Assembly: GCA_028279875.1 (NCBI GenBank)
Contig: JANQMU010000108.1
Span: 1-38,160 of the forward strand
Direction of reading: 5' to 3'
From: Rhizobiaceae bacterium
GTDB lineage: Bacteria > Pseudomonadota > Alphaproteobacteria > Rhizobiales > Rhizobiaceae
DNA length: 38,160 nt
Positions 30,969 to 38,160 of the stretch are shown here, in pieces. Every line of letters begins with the position of its first letter. The first letter of the stretch is position 1. The notes beneath the pieces were generated by a model. That model had not been told where the DNA came from and ran no database searches. It saw only the letters and a program-made list of their open reading frames with translations. The translations under genes were made by a program, and so were the position numbers.

Positions 30969-31676
30969 TCAGGATCGTTGGACTTCAGCGGCGGCGACCG
31001 TCGCCTCGATATGGTCGACCAGTCCGTCGGGCAGACCGAGGCGGCCCGCCAACATGTCGAGATAGCCGCGTTCGGCGCGGCTGTCCGGATTGATCGCCAG
31101 CCGCGAGGCGGTGTAGATCTCGACCCGCTGTTCTTCACTGTTCGCGGCGGCGATGATCTCGCCGAGATCGGTCGGATCGGCAAGTTCGGCGTCGATAAAG
31201 GCCTGCGCCTCCGCATCGACGCCCGCCACCGACAACTTATCGGCGATCTTTGCCCTTTCCTCATCGTCGACATGACCGTCGCTGCGCGCCGCGCCGATCA
31301 TCGCGCGCACCAGCGCCAGGGCAAAATCGTCATTCACCCGTCCGGCATCGACATCGAACGCCGTTTCGTCCGGCGCCGGCAGTGCCTCGGGCTCCATCCG
31401 TTCGCCGCCGGCATCCGGTGCCTTGCCGGCCTTGTAGTTCTTGTAGGCGTGGTAGCCGAGCCCGGCGATCGCCGCGATGCCGCCCAGTTTCAGCGCCGAG
31501 CCGGTCAGCGAGCGCCCGGTGCTTGTGCCGAGCAGCACCGCGGCGATAGCGCCGGTTGCCAGCGGGTTGTCCTTGGCAAGCTGCACGGCCTGTCCGGCCT
31601 TGCCGCGCACGGTATCGTCCGTGCCGGGGACCTTGGAGCCGAGAAACTGGTCGAGAAGCGTCTTGGGATCGAACAT
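30969..31676 (-). CDS. DUF533/TerB-like protein
   Basis: A 235-residue DUF533 (YebE-type) protein. The N-terminal part is FDPKTLLDQFLGSKVPG, then a glycine/alanine-rich hydrophobic region (ATGAIAAVLLGTSTGRSLTGSALKLGGIAAIAGLGYHAYKN split over about residues 45-85) that may insert in a membrane. The C-terminal TerB-like helical domain includes ALVRAMIGAARSDGHVDDEERAKI, a pattern shared with tellurite-resistance TerB proteins, and ASRLAINPDSRAERGYLDMLA. ATG 31676 is chosen by family resemblance, with AAGG about ten bases upstream. The function is unknown; in enteric bacteria the relative is envelope-stress linked. It precedes modA by 55 bases on the same strand. Confidence 0.82.
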   Translation of the reverse strand: MFDPKTLLDQFLGSKVPGTDDTVRGKAGQAVQLAKDNPLATGAIAAVLLGTSTGRSLTGSALKLGGIAAIAGLGYHAYKNYKAGKAPDAGGERMEPEALPAPDETAFDVDAGRVNDDFALALVRAMIGAARSDGHVDDEERAKIADKLSVAGVDAEAQAFIDAELADPTDLGEIIAAANSEEQRVEIYTASRLAINPDSRAERGYLDMLAGRLGLPDGLVDHIEATVAAAEVQRS

Positions 31677-31753
31677 GAAGCGTCGCCTTTCCGAGAGGGG
31701 TTTCCTCACGAAATAGGCACCGTCAAACCGGTTTTCAAACCCTTCGATCGTGG

Positions 31754-32392
31754 CTATCGGCCCAGTTGGCTAGCCTCCTGCGCAAGCGCCGTGATCGCCT
31801 TCCAGTCGCCGGCCTCGACAAGCCCCTTCGGCGCCACCCATGAGCCGCCGACACAGATGACGTTGGGCAGCGACAGATAGTCGGTCGCCGTCTGCGCGGT
31901 AATGCCGCCGGTCGGGCAAAAGCTGATGCCGCCGAGCGGTGAGGACAGCGATTTCAGATAGGCGGCGCCGCCGGCCTGCTCGGCCGGAAAGAATTTAAGG
32001 ACCGCGTAGCCTTCCTCGCGCAGCGCCATGGCCTCGCTCGGCGTTGCCGCGCCCGGCAGCATCGGCACCGGTGACTTGCGGGCCGCATCCAGCAGCTCCT
32101 GTGTCGTGCCGGGGCTGACGATGAAGGTCGAGCCGGCCGCGACTGCGGCGTCATACTGGCGTGCATTGAGGATTGTTCCGGCCCCGACATGGGCACCTTC
32201 CACCTCGTCGGCAACCGCCTTGATGGAATCCAGCGCCGCCTCGGTCCGCAAGGTGATCTCGATGGCCTTGAGCCCGCCGGCAACCAGCGCCTGCGCCAAG
32301 GGTATGGCAGTCGCAACCCGGTCGACCACAAGCACCGGCACCACCGGCTGGAGTTGCAGGATGGAAAGCAGTTTTTCGGTTTTCTTGCCCAT
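31754..32392 (-). CDS. eda: KDPG/KHG aldolase (Eda)
   Basis: A 212-residue class I aldolase that splits 2-keto-3-deoxy-6-phosphogluconate to pyruvate and glyceraldehyde 3-phosphate (Entner-Doudoroff and uronate pathways). Residues match E. coli Eda numbering: Glu45 in AIEITLRTE and Schiff-base Lys133 in VLKFFPAEQ. VGAGTILN, SPGTT, LPGAATPSE and CPTGGIT are also intact. ATG 32392 is chosen because family members begin just before KLLSILQLQPVVPVLV. It could complete the catabolism started by the UxuA locus at 9545-18089, though no KDG kinase or edd is in the window. Confidence 0.93.
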   Translation of the reverse strand: MGKKTEKLLSILQLQPVVPVLVVDRVATAIPLAQALVAGGLKAIEITLRTEAALDSIKAVADEVEGAHVGAGTILNARQYDAAVAAGSTFIVSPGTTQELLDAARKSPVPMLPGAATPSEAMALREEGYAVLKFFPAEQAGGAAYLKSLSSPLGGISFCPTGGITAQTATDYLSLPNVICVGGSWVAPKGLVEAGDWKAITALAQEASQLGR

Positions 32393-32484
32393 GTCACACC
32401 GTTTGCTGGAATTCGATAGCGCCCGATTACCCCGCACCGCCACGCTTGTCCACACGAAGCCCGGCCATCATCGCATCCATGGTC

Positions 32485-34026
32485 CTACTCGATCGTGTAG
32501 TTGACGATCGCGCCCGGACCGAGCGGAAAATCGAAACTCACCCAGGCGACGATGATGATAACGCCGGTGATCATCAGCCAGATGGAATAGGGGATCATCA
32601 CGGCCATCAGGCTGCCAATGCCGAAATCCTTGTCCCAGCGCTGGCAGAAAATCAGGATCAGCGGGAAATAGACCATCAGCGGGGTGATGATATTGGTCGC
32701 CGAATCGCCGATGCGATAGGCGGCGGTGGCGGTTTCCGGGCTGATGTTGAGCAGCATCAGCATCGGCACCAGGATTGGCGCCAGCAGCGCCCACTTTGCC
32801 GATGCCGACCCGACGAAGAGGTTGATGAAACCGCTCAACACCAGCAATCCGGCAAGCAGCAGCGGCCCGGGAAGATTCGTCCAGCGCAGGAATTCCGCGC
32901 CGTCGATGGCCAGGATCAGTCCGAGATTGGACCAGACGAACATCGCCACGAAATGGGCGGCAATGAACGCCAGCACGAGATAGTAGCCCATATCCGCCAT
33001 GGACGCGGCCATCTTGTCGACCAGGTCGCGATGCCCCTTGATGGAGCCCGTCTTGGCGCCATAGACCCAGCCGCTCAGCAGAAACAGCAGGAAAAACCCA
33101 GCGACCAGCGATTGGTAGAAGGGCGTCATGCGTGCCTCGGGCCTGGCGCTTTCATCGATCAGCGGCGTGCCGGGTCCGATGGTCAGAAACACCCACAATG
33201 CGATAACCGCCAGCACCGCTAGTGCCGCCCACCAAAGGCCGCCTTTCTCGGCGTCCGTCAGCGGGCCGGTCTCCACATCGTCGGAACCGGCAACCGCGCC
33301 GCCCGTCCACGGCCCCAGGCGCGGTTCGACATACCGGTCTGTGACGAACCAGATCACCGGAAGATAGATGAAGAACAGCGCCATGATCAGGTACCAGTTA
33401 CCGGCAATGTTGGCCTGCCAGGCCGGATCCAGGATTTCGGCGCCAGCTTCGGTGATGCCGAACAACAGGGCATCGAGCTGCCCGGGAAACAGATTGGCCG
33501 AAAATCCGCCCGACACGCCGGCAAAGGCCGCTGCGATGCCGGCAACCGGATGGCGGCCGGCCGCGGCGAAAATGATCCCGGCCAGCGGAATCAGAACCAC
33601 ATAGGCGGCGTCGGCCGCCAGATTGCCGATCATGCCGACCGCGACGACAATCGGCGTCAGGAAGAAGGTCGGCGCATTCTGGACGCCGGCGCGCATCGCC
33701 GTGCCGAGCAGACCCGTTCGTTCGGCAACGCCTGCCCCGAGCATGACCACAAGGACATAGCCCAGCGGATGGAAATGGGTGAAGGTCACCGGCATATCGG
33801 TCATCAGCCGGCGCAGATTGTCGCCCGATAACAGGCTGGTGGCCTTCACCGGTTCGTCGGTGACAGGATGCAGGGATTGCAGCCCGACGAGTGCCGCGAG
33901 AGCGCTGACCACCATCAAAATGCCCGTCAGCCAGACAAAGATGAACACCGGATCGGGAAGCCGGTTTCCGATCCGCTCAACCGCTGCGATAAAACCGGTT
34001 GTCGACGATTTGACATTTTTCGTCAT
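32485..34026 (-). CDS. AbgT-family transporter
   Basis: A 513-residue membrane protein of the AbgT family (p-aminobenzoyl-glutamate importer in E. coli; some members export sulfonamides). It has about 11-13 hydrophobic segments. Family blocks: ERIGNRLPDPVFIFVWLTG at the N-terminus, THFHPLGYVLVVMLGAGVAERTGL, NLAADAAYVVLIPLAGIIFAAAGRHP, AGVSGGFSANLFPGQLDALL, GSASAKWALLAPILVPMLM and AYRIGDSATNIITPLM. ATG 34026 stands at the divergent region with trhO. It is 92 bases upstream of eda on the same strand, without functional link. The substrate is uncertain. Confidence 0.9.
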   Translation of the reverse strand: MTKNVKSSTTGFIAAVERIGNRLPDPVFIFVWLTGILMVVSALAALVGLQSLHPVTDEPVKATSLLSGDNLRRLMTDMPVTFTHFHPLGYVLVVMLGAGVAERTGLLGTAMRAGVQNAPTFFLTPIVVAVGMIGNLAADAAYVVLIPLAGIIFAAAGRHPVAGIAAAFAGVSGGFSANLFPGQLDALLFGITEAGAEILDPAWQANIAGNWYLIMALFFIYLPVIWFVTDRYVEPRLGPWTGGAVAGSDDVETGPLTDAEKGGLWWAALAVLAVIALWVFLTIGPGTPLIDESARPEARMTPFYQSLVAGFFLLFLLSGWVYGAKTGSIKGHRDLVDKMAASMADMGYYLVLAFIAAHFVAMFVWSNLGLILAIDGAEFLRWTNLPGPLLLAGLLVLSGFINLFVGSASAKWALLAPILVPMLMLLNISPETATAAYRIGDSATNIITPLMVYFPLILIFCQRWDKDFGIGSLMAVMIPYSIWLMITGVIIIVAWVSFDFPLGPGAIVNYTIE

Positions 34027-34188
34027 GGCCGATGTCTTCCTTCATAGGCGCCAAGGGCGCCGCAGTGCCACCGTCAGTTGTCCCATTTTATCGAACAATG
34101 CCACAGGTGCGGCCGTTTCGACAGCCAATGCCGTTTCCCGTGCACAGGACAATTGCACCTGCGGCAACAAAATTGTAAGGGCTGAGCC
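34027..34188. promoter_or_regulatory. divergent region between the AbgT gene and trhO
   Basis: These 162 bases must hold both promoters. I see a hairpin GGCGCC-AAG-GGCGCC (34047-34061) close to the AbgT start and a 7-bp inverted repeat CAGGTGC/GCACCTG spanning about 34108-34162. No promoter reaches a convincing match on either strand. Confidence 0.35.
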
Positions 34189-35130
34189 ATGACCGACGGC
34201 GATGAAAAACAGGCACAGCAGCAATCCGACGCCCTGGTGGCGGCGCTGTATCATTTCACGCCACTCGCCGATTTCGCAGACCTTCAGGAACCGATCCGGA
34301 AGGTTTGCGAGGACAATGCCGTCAAGGGGACGCTGCTGCTCGCCCATGAGGGCATCAACGGCACGATCGCGGGACCGGACGAGGGCATTGCCAATGTGCT
34401 CGCCTTCCTGCGGTCCATTCCGGCCCTTGCCGGTCTGGAACACAAGGAGAGCCGGGCCCGATCCATGCCCTTCCACCGCATGAAGGTCCGACTGAAGAAG
34501 GAAATCGTCACCATGGGGGTCGAGGATATCGATCCGCTTGAAAGTGTCGGCACCTATGTCGATCCGCAGGACTGGAATGCCCTGATCGCCGACCCGGACA
34601 CATTGCTGATCGACACCCGCAACGATTACGAAACCGCGATCGGCCAATTCCAGGGCGCGGTTGATCCGCAGACCCGGTCCTTTCGCGAATTTCCCGATTG
34701 GGTCCGCGATAATCGGGATCTGCCGAAGAAACCGAAAATCGCCATGTATTGCACCGGCGGCATACGCTGCGAAAAGGCGACGGCCTTCATGAAAGCGGAA
34801 GGGTTCGAGGATGTCTACCACCTCCGGGGCGGCATCCTGAAATATCTCGAAGAGGTTCCGCAAGACGAAAGCCTGTGGGACGGCGCCTGCTTCGTCTTCG
34901 ATGAACGGGTGTCGGTGACGCATGGGCTGAAGCAGGGCGAACATCGCCTGTGCCGCGCCTGCCGCTACCCGCTCACCGCCAAGGAGGTCGCCAGCCCGCT
35001 GTTCGAGGACGGTGTGTCATGCCCCTACTGCCACGCAACCCGCAGCGAAGCCGACCGCGCCCGCTATCGCGAGCGGCAAAGGCAGATCGCCCTGGCAAAA
35101 AGCCGCGGCAAGCAGCATCTGGGCCGCTAA
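34189..35130 (+). CDS. trhO: tRNA uridine(34) hydroxylase TrhO (rhodanese domain)
   Basis: A 313-residue YceA/TrhO protein, which hydroxylates wobble uridine 34 in tRNAs in an oxygen-dependent way. An N-terminal acylphosphatase-like part contains LLAHEGINGTIAGP, and the rhodanese domain (about 125-215) carries LIDTRNDYE and the active loop MYCTGGIRCEKA with Cys188 and Cys194. The C-terminus has two Cys pairs (LCRACRYP and SCPYCHATR), probably a zinc site. ATG 34189 is preceded by a weak purine stretch. It is followed by the rirA gene on the same strand after 214 bases, with its own promoter. Confidence 0.9.
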   Translation: MTDGDEKQAQQQSDALVAALYHFTPLADFADLQEPIRKVCEDNAVKGTLLLAHEGINGTIAGPDEGIANVLAFLRSIPALAGLEHKESRARSMPFHRMKVRLKKEIVTMGVEDIDPLESVGTYVDPQDWNALIADPDTLLIDTRNDYETAIGQFQGAVDPQTRSFREFPDWVRDNRDLPKKPKIAMYCTGGIRCEKATAFMKAEGFEDVYHLRGGILKYLEEVPQDESLWDGACFVFDERVSVTHGLKQGEHRLCRACRYPLTAKEVASPLFEDGVSCPYCHATRSEADRARYRERQRQIALAKSRGKQHLGR

Positions 35131-35170
35131 CGTTTCAGGGCATAGAGGCGCGGATTGATTTCACCTGTAT

Positions 35171-35186
35171 TCTCAAGCCTTTGAGA
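35171..35186 (+). terminator. small hairpin after trhO
   Basis: TCTCAA-GCCT-TTGAGA forms a 6-bp stem 40 bases after the trhO stop. The stem is AT-leaning and no long T-run follows, so it may be only a weak terminator. Confidence 0.3.
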
Positions 35187-35257
35187 GCAGGAATCTTGTA
35201 AATCTGATCGGAACACTCCAATTTTTGCAGAGCGCCCCGTCAAGGCCGCCGTAAAAC

Positions 35258-35295
35258 TTGACAAAAATGATCGAATTTTGTAGAACGATTCTAAA
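35258..35295 (+). promoter_or_regulatory. rirA promoter with Irr-type (ICE) box
   Basis: TTGACA (35258-35263), a 17-base spacer and TAGAAC (35281-35286) make a good promoter. The -10 lies inside TAGAA-CGA-TTCTA (35281-35293), extended as TGTAGAACGATTCTAAA. That is one base away from the Irr/ICE pattern TTTAGAA-N3-TTCTAAA of Hyphomicrobiales. The segment from 35259 (TGA-N9-TCG) is one base from the RirA/IRO pattern TGA-N9-TCA. Both suggest iron control by Irr and possibly RirA itself. Confidence 0.65.
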
Positions 35296-35344
35296 TTGGA
35301 GATGCAATCCCGACCCAGTCAGGTCGATCGCGAGGCAGGATTTC

Positions 35345-35800
35345 ATGCGTGTTACCAAGCAGACCAATTACGCGATACGAATGCTGATGTACTGCGCCGC
35401 CAATCCTGGCGAACTCAGCAGGGTTCCCGATATTGCCAAGGCCTATCGTGTGTCCGAACTCTTTCTCTTCAAGATCCTGAAGCCGCTGGTCAAGGCCGGC
35501 CTGATCCACACCGTGCGCGGCCGCAATGGCGGCATTGAGCTCGGCCGGGCGGCAGACAAGATCACGCTGTTCGATGTCATTCGGGTGACCGAAGACAGTT
35601 TCGCCATGGCCGAATGTTTCGAAAACGACGACGCCGATTGTCCGCTGGTCAGCAGTTGCGCCCTGAATTCCGCCTGGCGTGAGGCGCTGGACGCGTTTCT
35701 GTCCACCCTGCAGAAATACACGATCGCCGATCTTGCCGTGGCGCGGTTCAATATTGCCGATCGCCTGGGCATCAGCGAAGGGATGCGGGCCACCGGCTAG
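35345..35800 (+). CDS. rirA: Rrf2-family iron-responsive regulator RirA
   Basis: A 151-residue Rrf2-family regulator that matches rhizobial RirA nearly throughout. The N-terminal winged HTH reads MRVTKQTNYAIRMLMYCAAN and later VSELFLFKILKPL and RGRNGGIELG. Three cysteines (Cys91, Cys99, Cys105; CFENDDADCP and VSSC) are the cluster ligands. RirA with an Fe-S cluster represses iron uptake genes under iron-replete conditions. ATG 35345 with AGGA upstream is preferred to the frame start at 35258, which lies in the promoter. The C-terminus ends eight bases from the convergent MerR stop. Confidence 0.93.
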   Translation: MRVTKQTNYAIRMLMYCAANPGELSRVPDIAKAYRVSELFLFKILKPLVKAGLIHTVRGRNGGIELGRAADKITLFDVIRVTEDSFAMAECFENDDADCPLVSSCALNSAWREALDAFLSTLQKYTIADLAVARFNIADRLGISEGMRATG

Positions 35801-35807
35801 AGCAAAA

Positions 35808-36266
35808 TCAACCCGCCGCCGGACCGCCGCCCCGTTCACGCCGGCGATCACGGCAGGCCTGGCGGATCGCCCGCAATTCCTTCAGCGTATCGCCGATCAG
35901 AAGCTGCTTTTTCTCCAGCTCGTCAATCGCCTTGCTCGTCTCGGCGATCACATAATCGAGCTGCCGCGACTGGCCCTCCCCGTGTTCGCCGTAAAGGTCG
36001 AGAAAATGACTGATCTGGGCGAGTGTCGAGCCGATGGCCTTGGCCCGCAGGATCAAGGCCAGCCGGCCGCGGTCGCGCCGCGTATAGACACGGCTGCCAT
36101 TCACCCGGGTCGGGTGAATGAGCCCCTTGTTTTCATAAAAGCGGATTGTCCGTGTGGAAATGCCGAACTCTCCGGCAAGGTCGGCAATCCCGAACAGTTC
36201 CCGCCGGTCTTCCGGCGGCGCCGTGGCGGCGCCTCGCGTGCCCGCATCCGCCGGCGCGCTTGTCAT
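35808..36266 (-). CDS. MerR-family transcriptional regulator
   Basis: A 152-residue MerR-type regulator. After a 22-residue Ala/Pro-rich tail, the MerR HTH and wing run from about 24 to 92 (FGIADLAGEFGISTRTIRFYENKGLIHPTR, then SRVYTRRDRGRLALILRAKAIG). A dimerisation coiled coil follows (SKAIDELEKKQLLIGDTLKELRAI is split over about 110-135). There is no cysteine metal site, so it is not a metal sensor; it resembles the LiuR/fatty-acid-degradation regulators found beside acyl-CoA dehydrogenases. It lies three bases after the SCP2 gene and opposite an acyl-CoA dehydrogenase, with a palindrome between them. Confidence 0.87.
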   Translation of the reverse strand: MTSAPADAGTRGAATAPPEDRRELFGIADLAGEFGISTRTIRFYENKGLIHPTRVNGSRVYTRRDRGRLALILRAKAIGSTLAQISHFLDLYGEHGEGQSRQLDYVIAETSKAIDELEKKQLLIGDTLKELRAIRQACRDRRRERGGGPAAG

Positions 36267-36269
36267 CGG

Positions 36270-36551
36270 CTACAGCACCTGGCCCAGCTTCATCGCCACG
36301 CCCATGTCACCCTCGACCTGCAGCTTGCCCTGCATGAAGGCGGCCGTCGGGTCGAGATCGCCGGCGACCATCGCCGCCAGATCGTCCAGGCTGACACGGA
36401 TGACGCAGTCCGCATCCTGGTCCTCGGTACCGACACTCTGATTGTCGACGACGACAACCCCGTCATCGCCGCAATCGAATTTCACCACCTTGTCGAAATC
36501 CCCGTTTTCGACCCTGTCTTTGATCGACGCTGCAATATCGGCAACACTCAT
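36270..36551 (-). CDS. SCP2 sterol-binding domain protein
   Basis: A 93-residue single-domain SCP2 protein, a hydrophobic-cavity fold that binds fatty acyl chains or sterols. The typical pattern is VADIAASIKDRVENGDFDKVVKFDCG, then DCVIRVSLDDLAAMVAGDLDPTAAFMQGKLQVEGDM near the end. ATG 36551 has the SD CAGGAGC; an upstream in-frame ATG at 36578 is less likely. First gene of the SCP2-MerR pair, divergent from an acyl-CoA dehydrogenase, so a carrier role in acyl-CoA catabolism is likely. No peroxisomal-type tail, as expected for a bacterium. Confidence 0.87.
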   Translation of the reverse strand: MSVADIAASIKDRVENGDFDKVVKFDCGDDGVVVVDNQSVGTEDQDADCVIRVSLDDLAAMVAGDLDPTAAFMQGKLQVEGDMGVAMKLGQVL

Positions 36552-36634
36552 GCTCCTGACCCCTGTCATCTGTTTCAAATGGATGTCGGCAGCATATAGA
36601 ATGATTGATCGTAAACTGCAATTGCTTTTCCTTT

Positions 36635-36665
36635 ACTACATCTAGTTGACGTATACGTCATCCAA
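36635..36665 (-). promoter_or_regulatory. MerR-type promoter with 14-bp palindrome
   Basis: TGACGTATACGTCA (36647-36660) is a perfect 14-bp palindrome in the shared region of the SCP2-MerR and acyl-CoA dehydrogenase genes. Leftward, TTGGAT (36665-36660) and TGTAGT (36640-36635) are 19 bases apart, the overlong spacing typical of MerR-activated promoters, with the palindrome inside the spacer. Rightward, TTGACG (36646-36651) could be a -35 for the dehydrogenase. The site resembles operators of LiuR-type MerR proteins. Confidence 0.6.
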
Positions 36666-36706
36666 TGCGACCATTCCGGAATTCGCCCCAAGGCCCGGAG
36701 ACCGCC

Positions 36707-37864
36707 ATGCACCTGACTGACGAACACGAGCAATTGCGCGCCACAGTCGCGAAATTCGTCCAGTCCGACATCAATCCCCATGTCGATGAATGGGAGGATG
36801 CCGGTCAGTTTCCGGCCCATGAACTCTTTGCCAAGCTCGGCAAGCTTGGCCTGCTGGGCATCAAATACGATACGGCCTGCGGCGGGCTCGGCCTCGATTT
36901 CTCCTATTCCATGGTGATGGCCGAGGAACTTGGCGCCATTGCCTGCGGCGGCGTCCCGATGGCCATCGGCGTGCAGACCGATATGTGCACGCCGGCGCTC
37001 GACCGTTTCGGATCGGATGAATTGAAGCGCGAATGGCTGACCCCGTCCATTGCAGGCGAAATGGTCGGCTGCCTTGGCGTTTCGGAGGCCGGCGGCGGGT
37101 CCGATGTCGCGGCGATCAGGACAACGGCCGTCGCCGATGGCGATGATTACGTCATCAACGGCTCGAAAATGTGGATCACCAACGGCCTGCAGGCCGACTG
37201 GTGCTGCCTGCTTGCCCGCACGGGCGCCGATAACGGCACAGCGGATGCCCACCGGAACAAGTCGCTGATCATCGTGCCGATGGACGCGCCGGGCATCGAA
37301 AAGCGAAAAATCCACAAGATCGGCATGCATTCGTCTGACACGGCCGAGCTGTTTTTCGACAATGTCCGGGTGCCGCGGCGGCATCTGATCGGCCAGGAGG
37401 GGATGGGCTTCACGATGCAGATGCTGCAGTTCCAGGAGGAACGCCTCTGGGTCGCCGCCTCGGCGTTAAAAGCACTCGACCGGTTGATCGATCTCACCAT
37501 CGATTACACCCGCGACCGCACCGTCTTTGGCAAGGCGGTGCTCGACAATCAGACCGTGCATTTCCGGCTGGCCGAACTGCGCACCGAAATCGACGCGCTG
37601 CGGGCGCTGACCTGGCAGGCGATCGAGGACTATGTCGGCGGCAAGGACGCGACGAAACGCGCCTCGATGGCCAAGCTGAAAGCGGGCCGGCTCTATCGCG
37701 AGGTCGCCGACAGCTGCCTGCAATATTGGGGCGGCATGGGCTTTACCGCCGAAAACCCGGTCAGCCGCGCCTTTCGCGACGGCCGTCTCGGCTCCATCGG
37801 CGGCGGCGCCGACGAAATCATGCTGGAAATCATCTGCAAGCTGGAGGGCACGGCGCCGCGGTGA
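36707..37864 (+). CDS. acyl-CoA dehydrogenase
   Basis: A 385-residue FAD enzyme of the acyl-CoA dehydrogenase family, making the trans-2,3 double bond in acyl-CoA oxidation. Standard blocks: CLGVSEAGGGSDVAAIRTTA (near 122-141), GSKMWITNG, GMHSSDTAELFFDNVRVP, RTVFGKAVLDNQ and YWGGMGFTAENPVSRAFRD. The usual C-terminal catalytic Glu position reads IGGGADEI, so the base is probably Glu245 in QFQEERLW, as in isovaleryl- and long-chain-type enzymes. ATG 36707 has SD CGGAG. It is divergent from SCP2-MerR and probably controlled with them. The chain specificity is unknown. Confidence 0.9.
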   Translation: MHLTDEHEQLRATVAKFVQSDINPHVDEWEDAGQFPAHELFAKLGKLGLLGIKYDTACGGLGLDFSYSMVMAEELGAIACGGVPMAIGVQTDMCTPALDRFGSDELKREWLTPSIAGEMVGCLGVSEAGGGSDVAAIRTTAVADGDDYVINGSKMWITNGLQADWCCLLARTGADNGTADAHRNKSLIIVPMDAPGIEKRKIHKIGMHSSDTAELFFDNVRVPRRHLIGQEGMGFTMQMLQFQEERLWVAASALKALDRLIDLTIDYTRDRTVFGKAVLDNQTVHFRLAELRTEIDALRALTWQAIEDYVGGKDATKRASMAKLKAGRLYREVADSCLQYWGGMGFTAENPVSRAFRDGRLGSIGGGADEIMLEIICKLEGTAPR

Positions 37865-38051
37865 AGCGAGGCGACACCGAAGGTCCCATCGGAAATTCGA
37901 AATACCGGGTTCCGGGATAGGCGTTTGTGCGTCCATGGCATATCGCATTAGGCTTTGGCGATCCTTTCAGGACGTTAGGCTGTGGTGACCCTTTAACTTG
38001 TGTGCCGGTTTGTCCGGATTTGTTCAGGATCGGTTTACGAGGAGGAAGGAC
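37865..38051. other. intergenic region, no gene recognised
   Basis: The 187 bases after the acyl-CoA dehydrogenase hold no convincing gene. They contain an imperfect direct repeat (listed separately) and a 7-bp inverted repeat, CGATCCT near 37959 and AGGATCG near 38025. CCGGGTTCCGGG near 37905 is a short palindromic stretch without a T-run, so not a clear terminator. Confidence 0.5.
37948..37994 (+). repeat. imperfect 20-base direct repeat
   Basis: TTAGGCTTTGGCGATCCTTT (37948-37967) recurs as TTAGGCTGTGGTGACCCTTT (37975-37994), 17 of 20 bases identical with a 27-base period. It lies between the acyl-CoA dehydrogenase and the possible gene at the right edge. It may be a regulatory repeat or a remnant of an intergenic repeat element. 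Confidence 0.5.
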
Positions 38052-38160
38052 ATGCTGTTGCATATTCGACGACGAGTGGGCCGATCATGGGCAAATCCGG
38101 TCAAATCCCTTCGGGACGAGGCACACTTCGCCCCTGGACATTGTTGCGAAATGCTTGAAG
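38052..38160 (+). CDS. possible gene start at right edge (partial)
   Basis: ATG 38052 is preceded by a very strong SD (GAGGAGGAAGGA) and stays open for 36 codons to the window end. The visible part begins MLLHIRRRVGRSWANPVK and is basic, with a later HCCEML. I recognise no family. The SD is the main support; codon usage is not clearly like its neighbours and it could be a chance frame. Confidence 0.35.
   Translation, partial: MLLHIRRRVGRSWANPVKSLRDEAHFAPGHCCEMLE

Noticed and set aside
37830..38063. 77-codon leftward frame at the right edge
   Set aside because: Overlaps the end of the acyl-CoA dehydrogenase gene and the direct repeat, lacks an SD, and its repetitive Gly-Ser-Pro stretch simply reflects the DNA repeat.
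1..38160. CRISPR arrays, tRNA/rRNA genes, integrases, transposases
   Set aside because: I looked for regularly spaced repeats, tRNA-like cloverleaf segments and recombinase motifs and found none that hold up.

Overview
The window looks like chromosome of an alphaproteobacterium of the order Hyphomicrobiales (rhizobia and relatives). The evidence is high-GC coding sequence throughout, a clear RirA iron regulator with an Irr-type operator in its promoter, a rhizobial-type DctB/DctD pair with a sigma-54 promoter, and an alphaproteobacterial fold III ornithine decarboxylase behind a long leader. I see no rRNA, tRNA, CRISPR array, prophage or intact insertion sequence. The window is dense with metabolic and transport genes, and many starts are supported by Shine-Dalgarno (SD) sequences or by stop/start overlaps.

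Left part (1-9531): a PuuD-like class I amidotransferase hydrolase; a LacI and a MarR regulator; a creatininase-family hydrolase followed by a COG0523 GTPase and a WD40 protein (possible metal-delivery cluster); ornithine decarboxylase with a roughly 500-base structured leader; and an amidase overlapping a LysR regulator.

Central catabolic locus (9545-18089): two divergent units around an AT-rich control region with three copies of one FadR-type operator. Leftward are UxuA mannonate dehydratase, a divergent second UxuA-like protein and an SDR oxidoreductase. Rightward are a FadR/GntR regulator, a ribose-type ABC importer (binding protein, double ATPase, permease) and an SMP-30 lactonase. Together they suggest import of a sugar, oxidation to a lactone, hydrolysis to the aldonate and dehydration to 2-keto-3-deoxygluconate. 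A KDPG aldolase lies elsewhere in the window (31754-32392); no KDG kinase is visible.

Middle (18241-24838): a DUF1007 protein overlapping a NicO-type nickel/cobalt transporter, a small two-helix membrane protein, an aminotransferase, and a dctPQM TRAP transporter read leftward from a textbook -24/-12 promoter with palindromes upstream.

Right part (25208-38160): dctBD, modABC, a DUF533 protein, KDPG aldolase and an AbgT transporter, all leftward; then trhO and rirA rightward; then an SCP2-protein/MerR pair divergent from an acyl-CoA dehydrogenase, sharing a 14-bp perfect palindrome. The right edge holds an imperfect direct repeat and the start of a possible further gene.

Functions are assigned from recognisable motifs and protein resemblance only. 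No database search, folding program or alignment was run.
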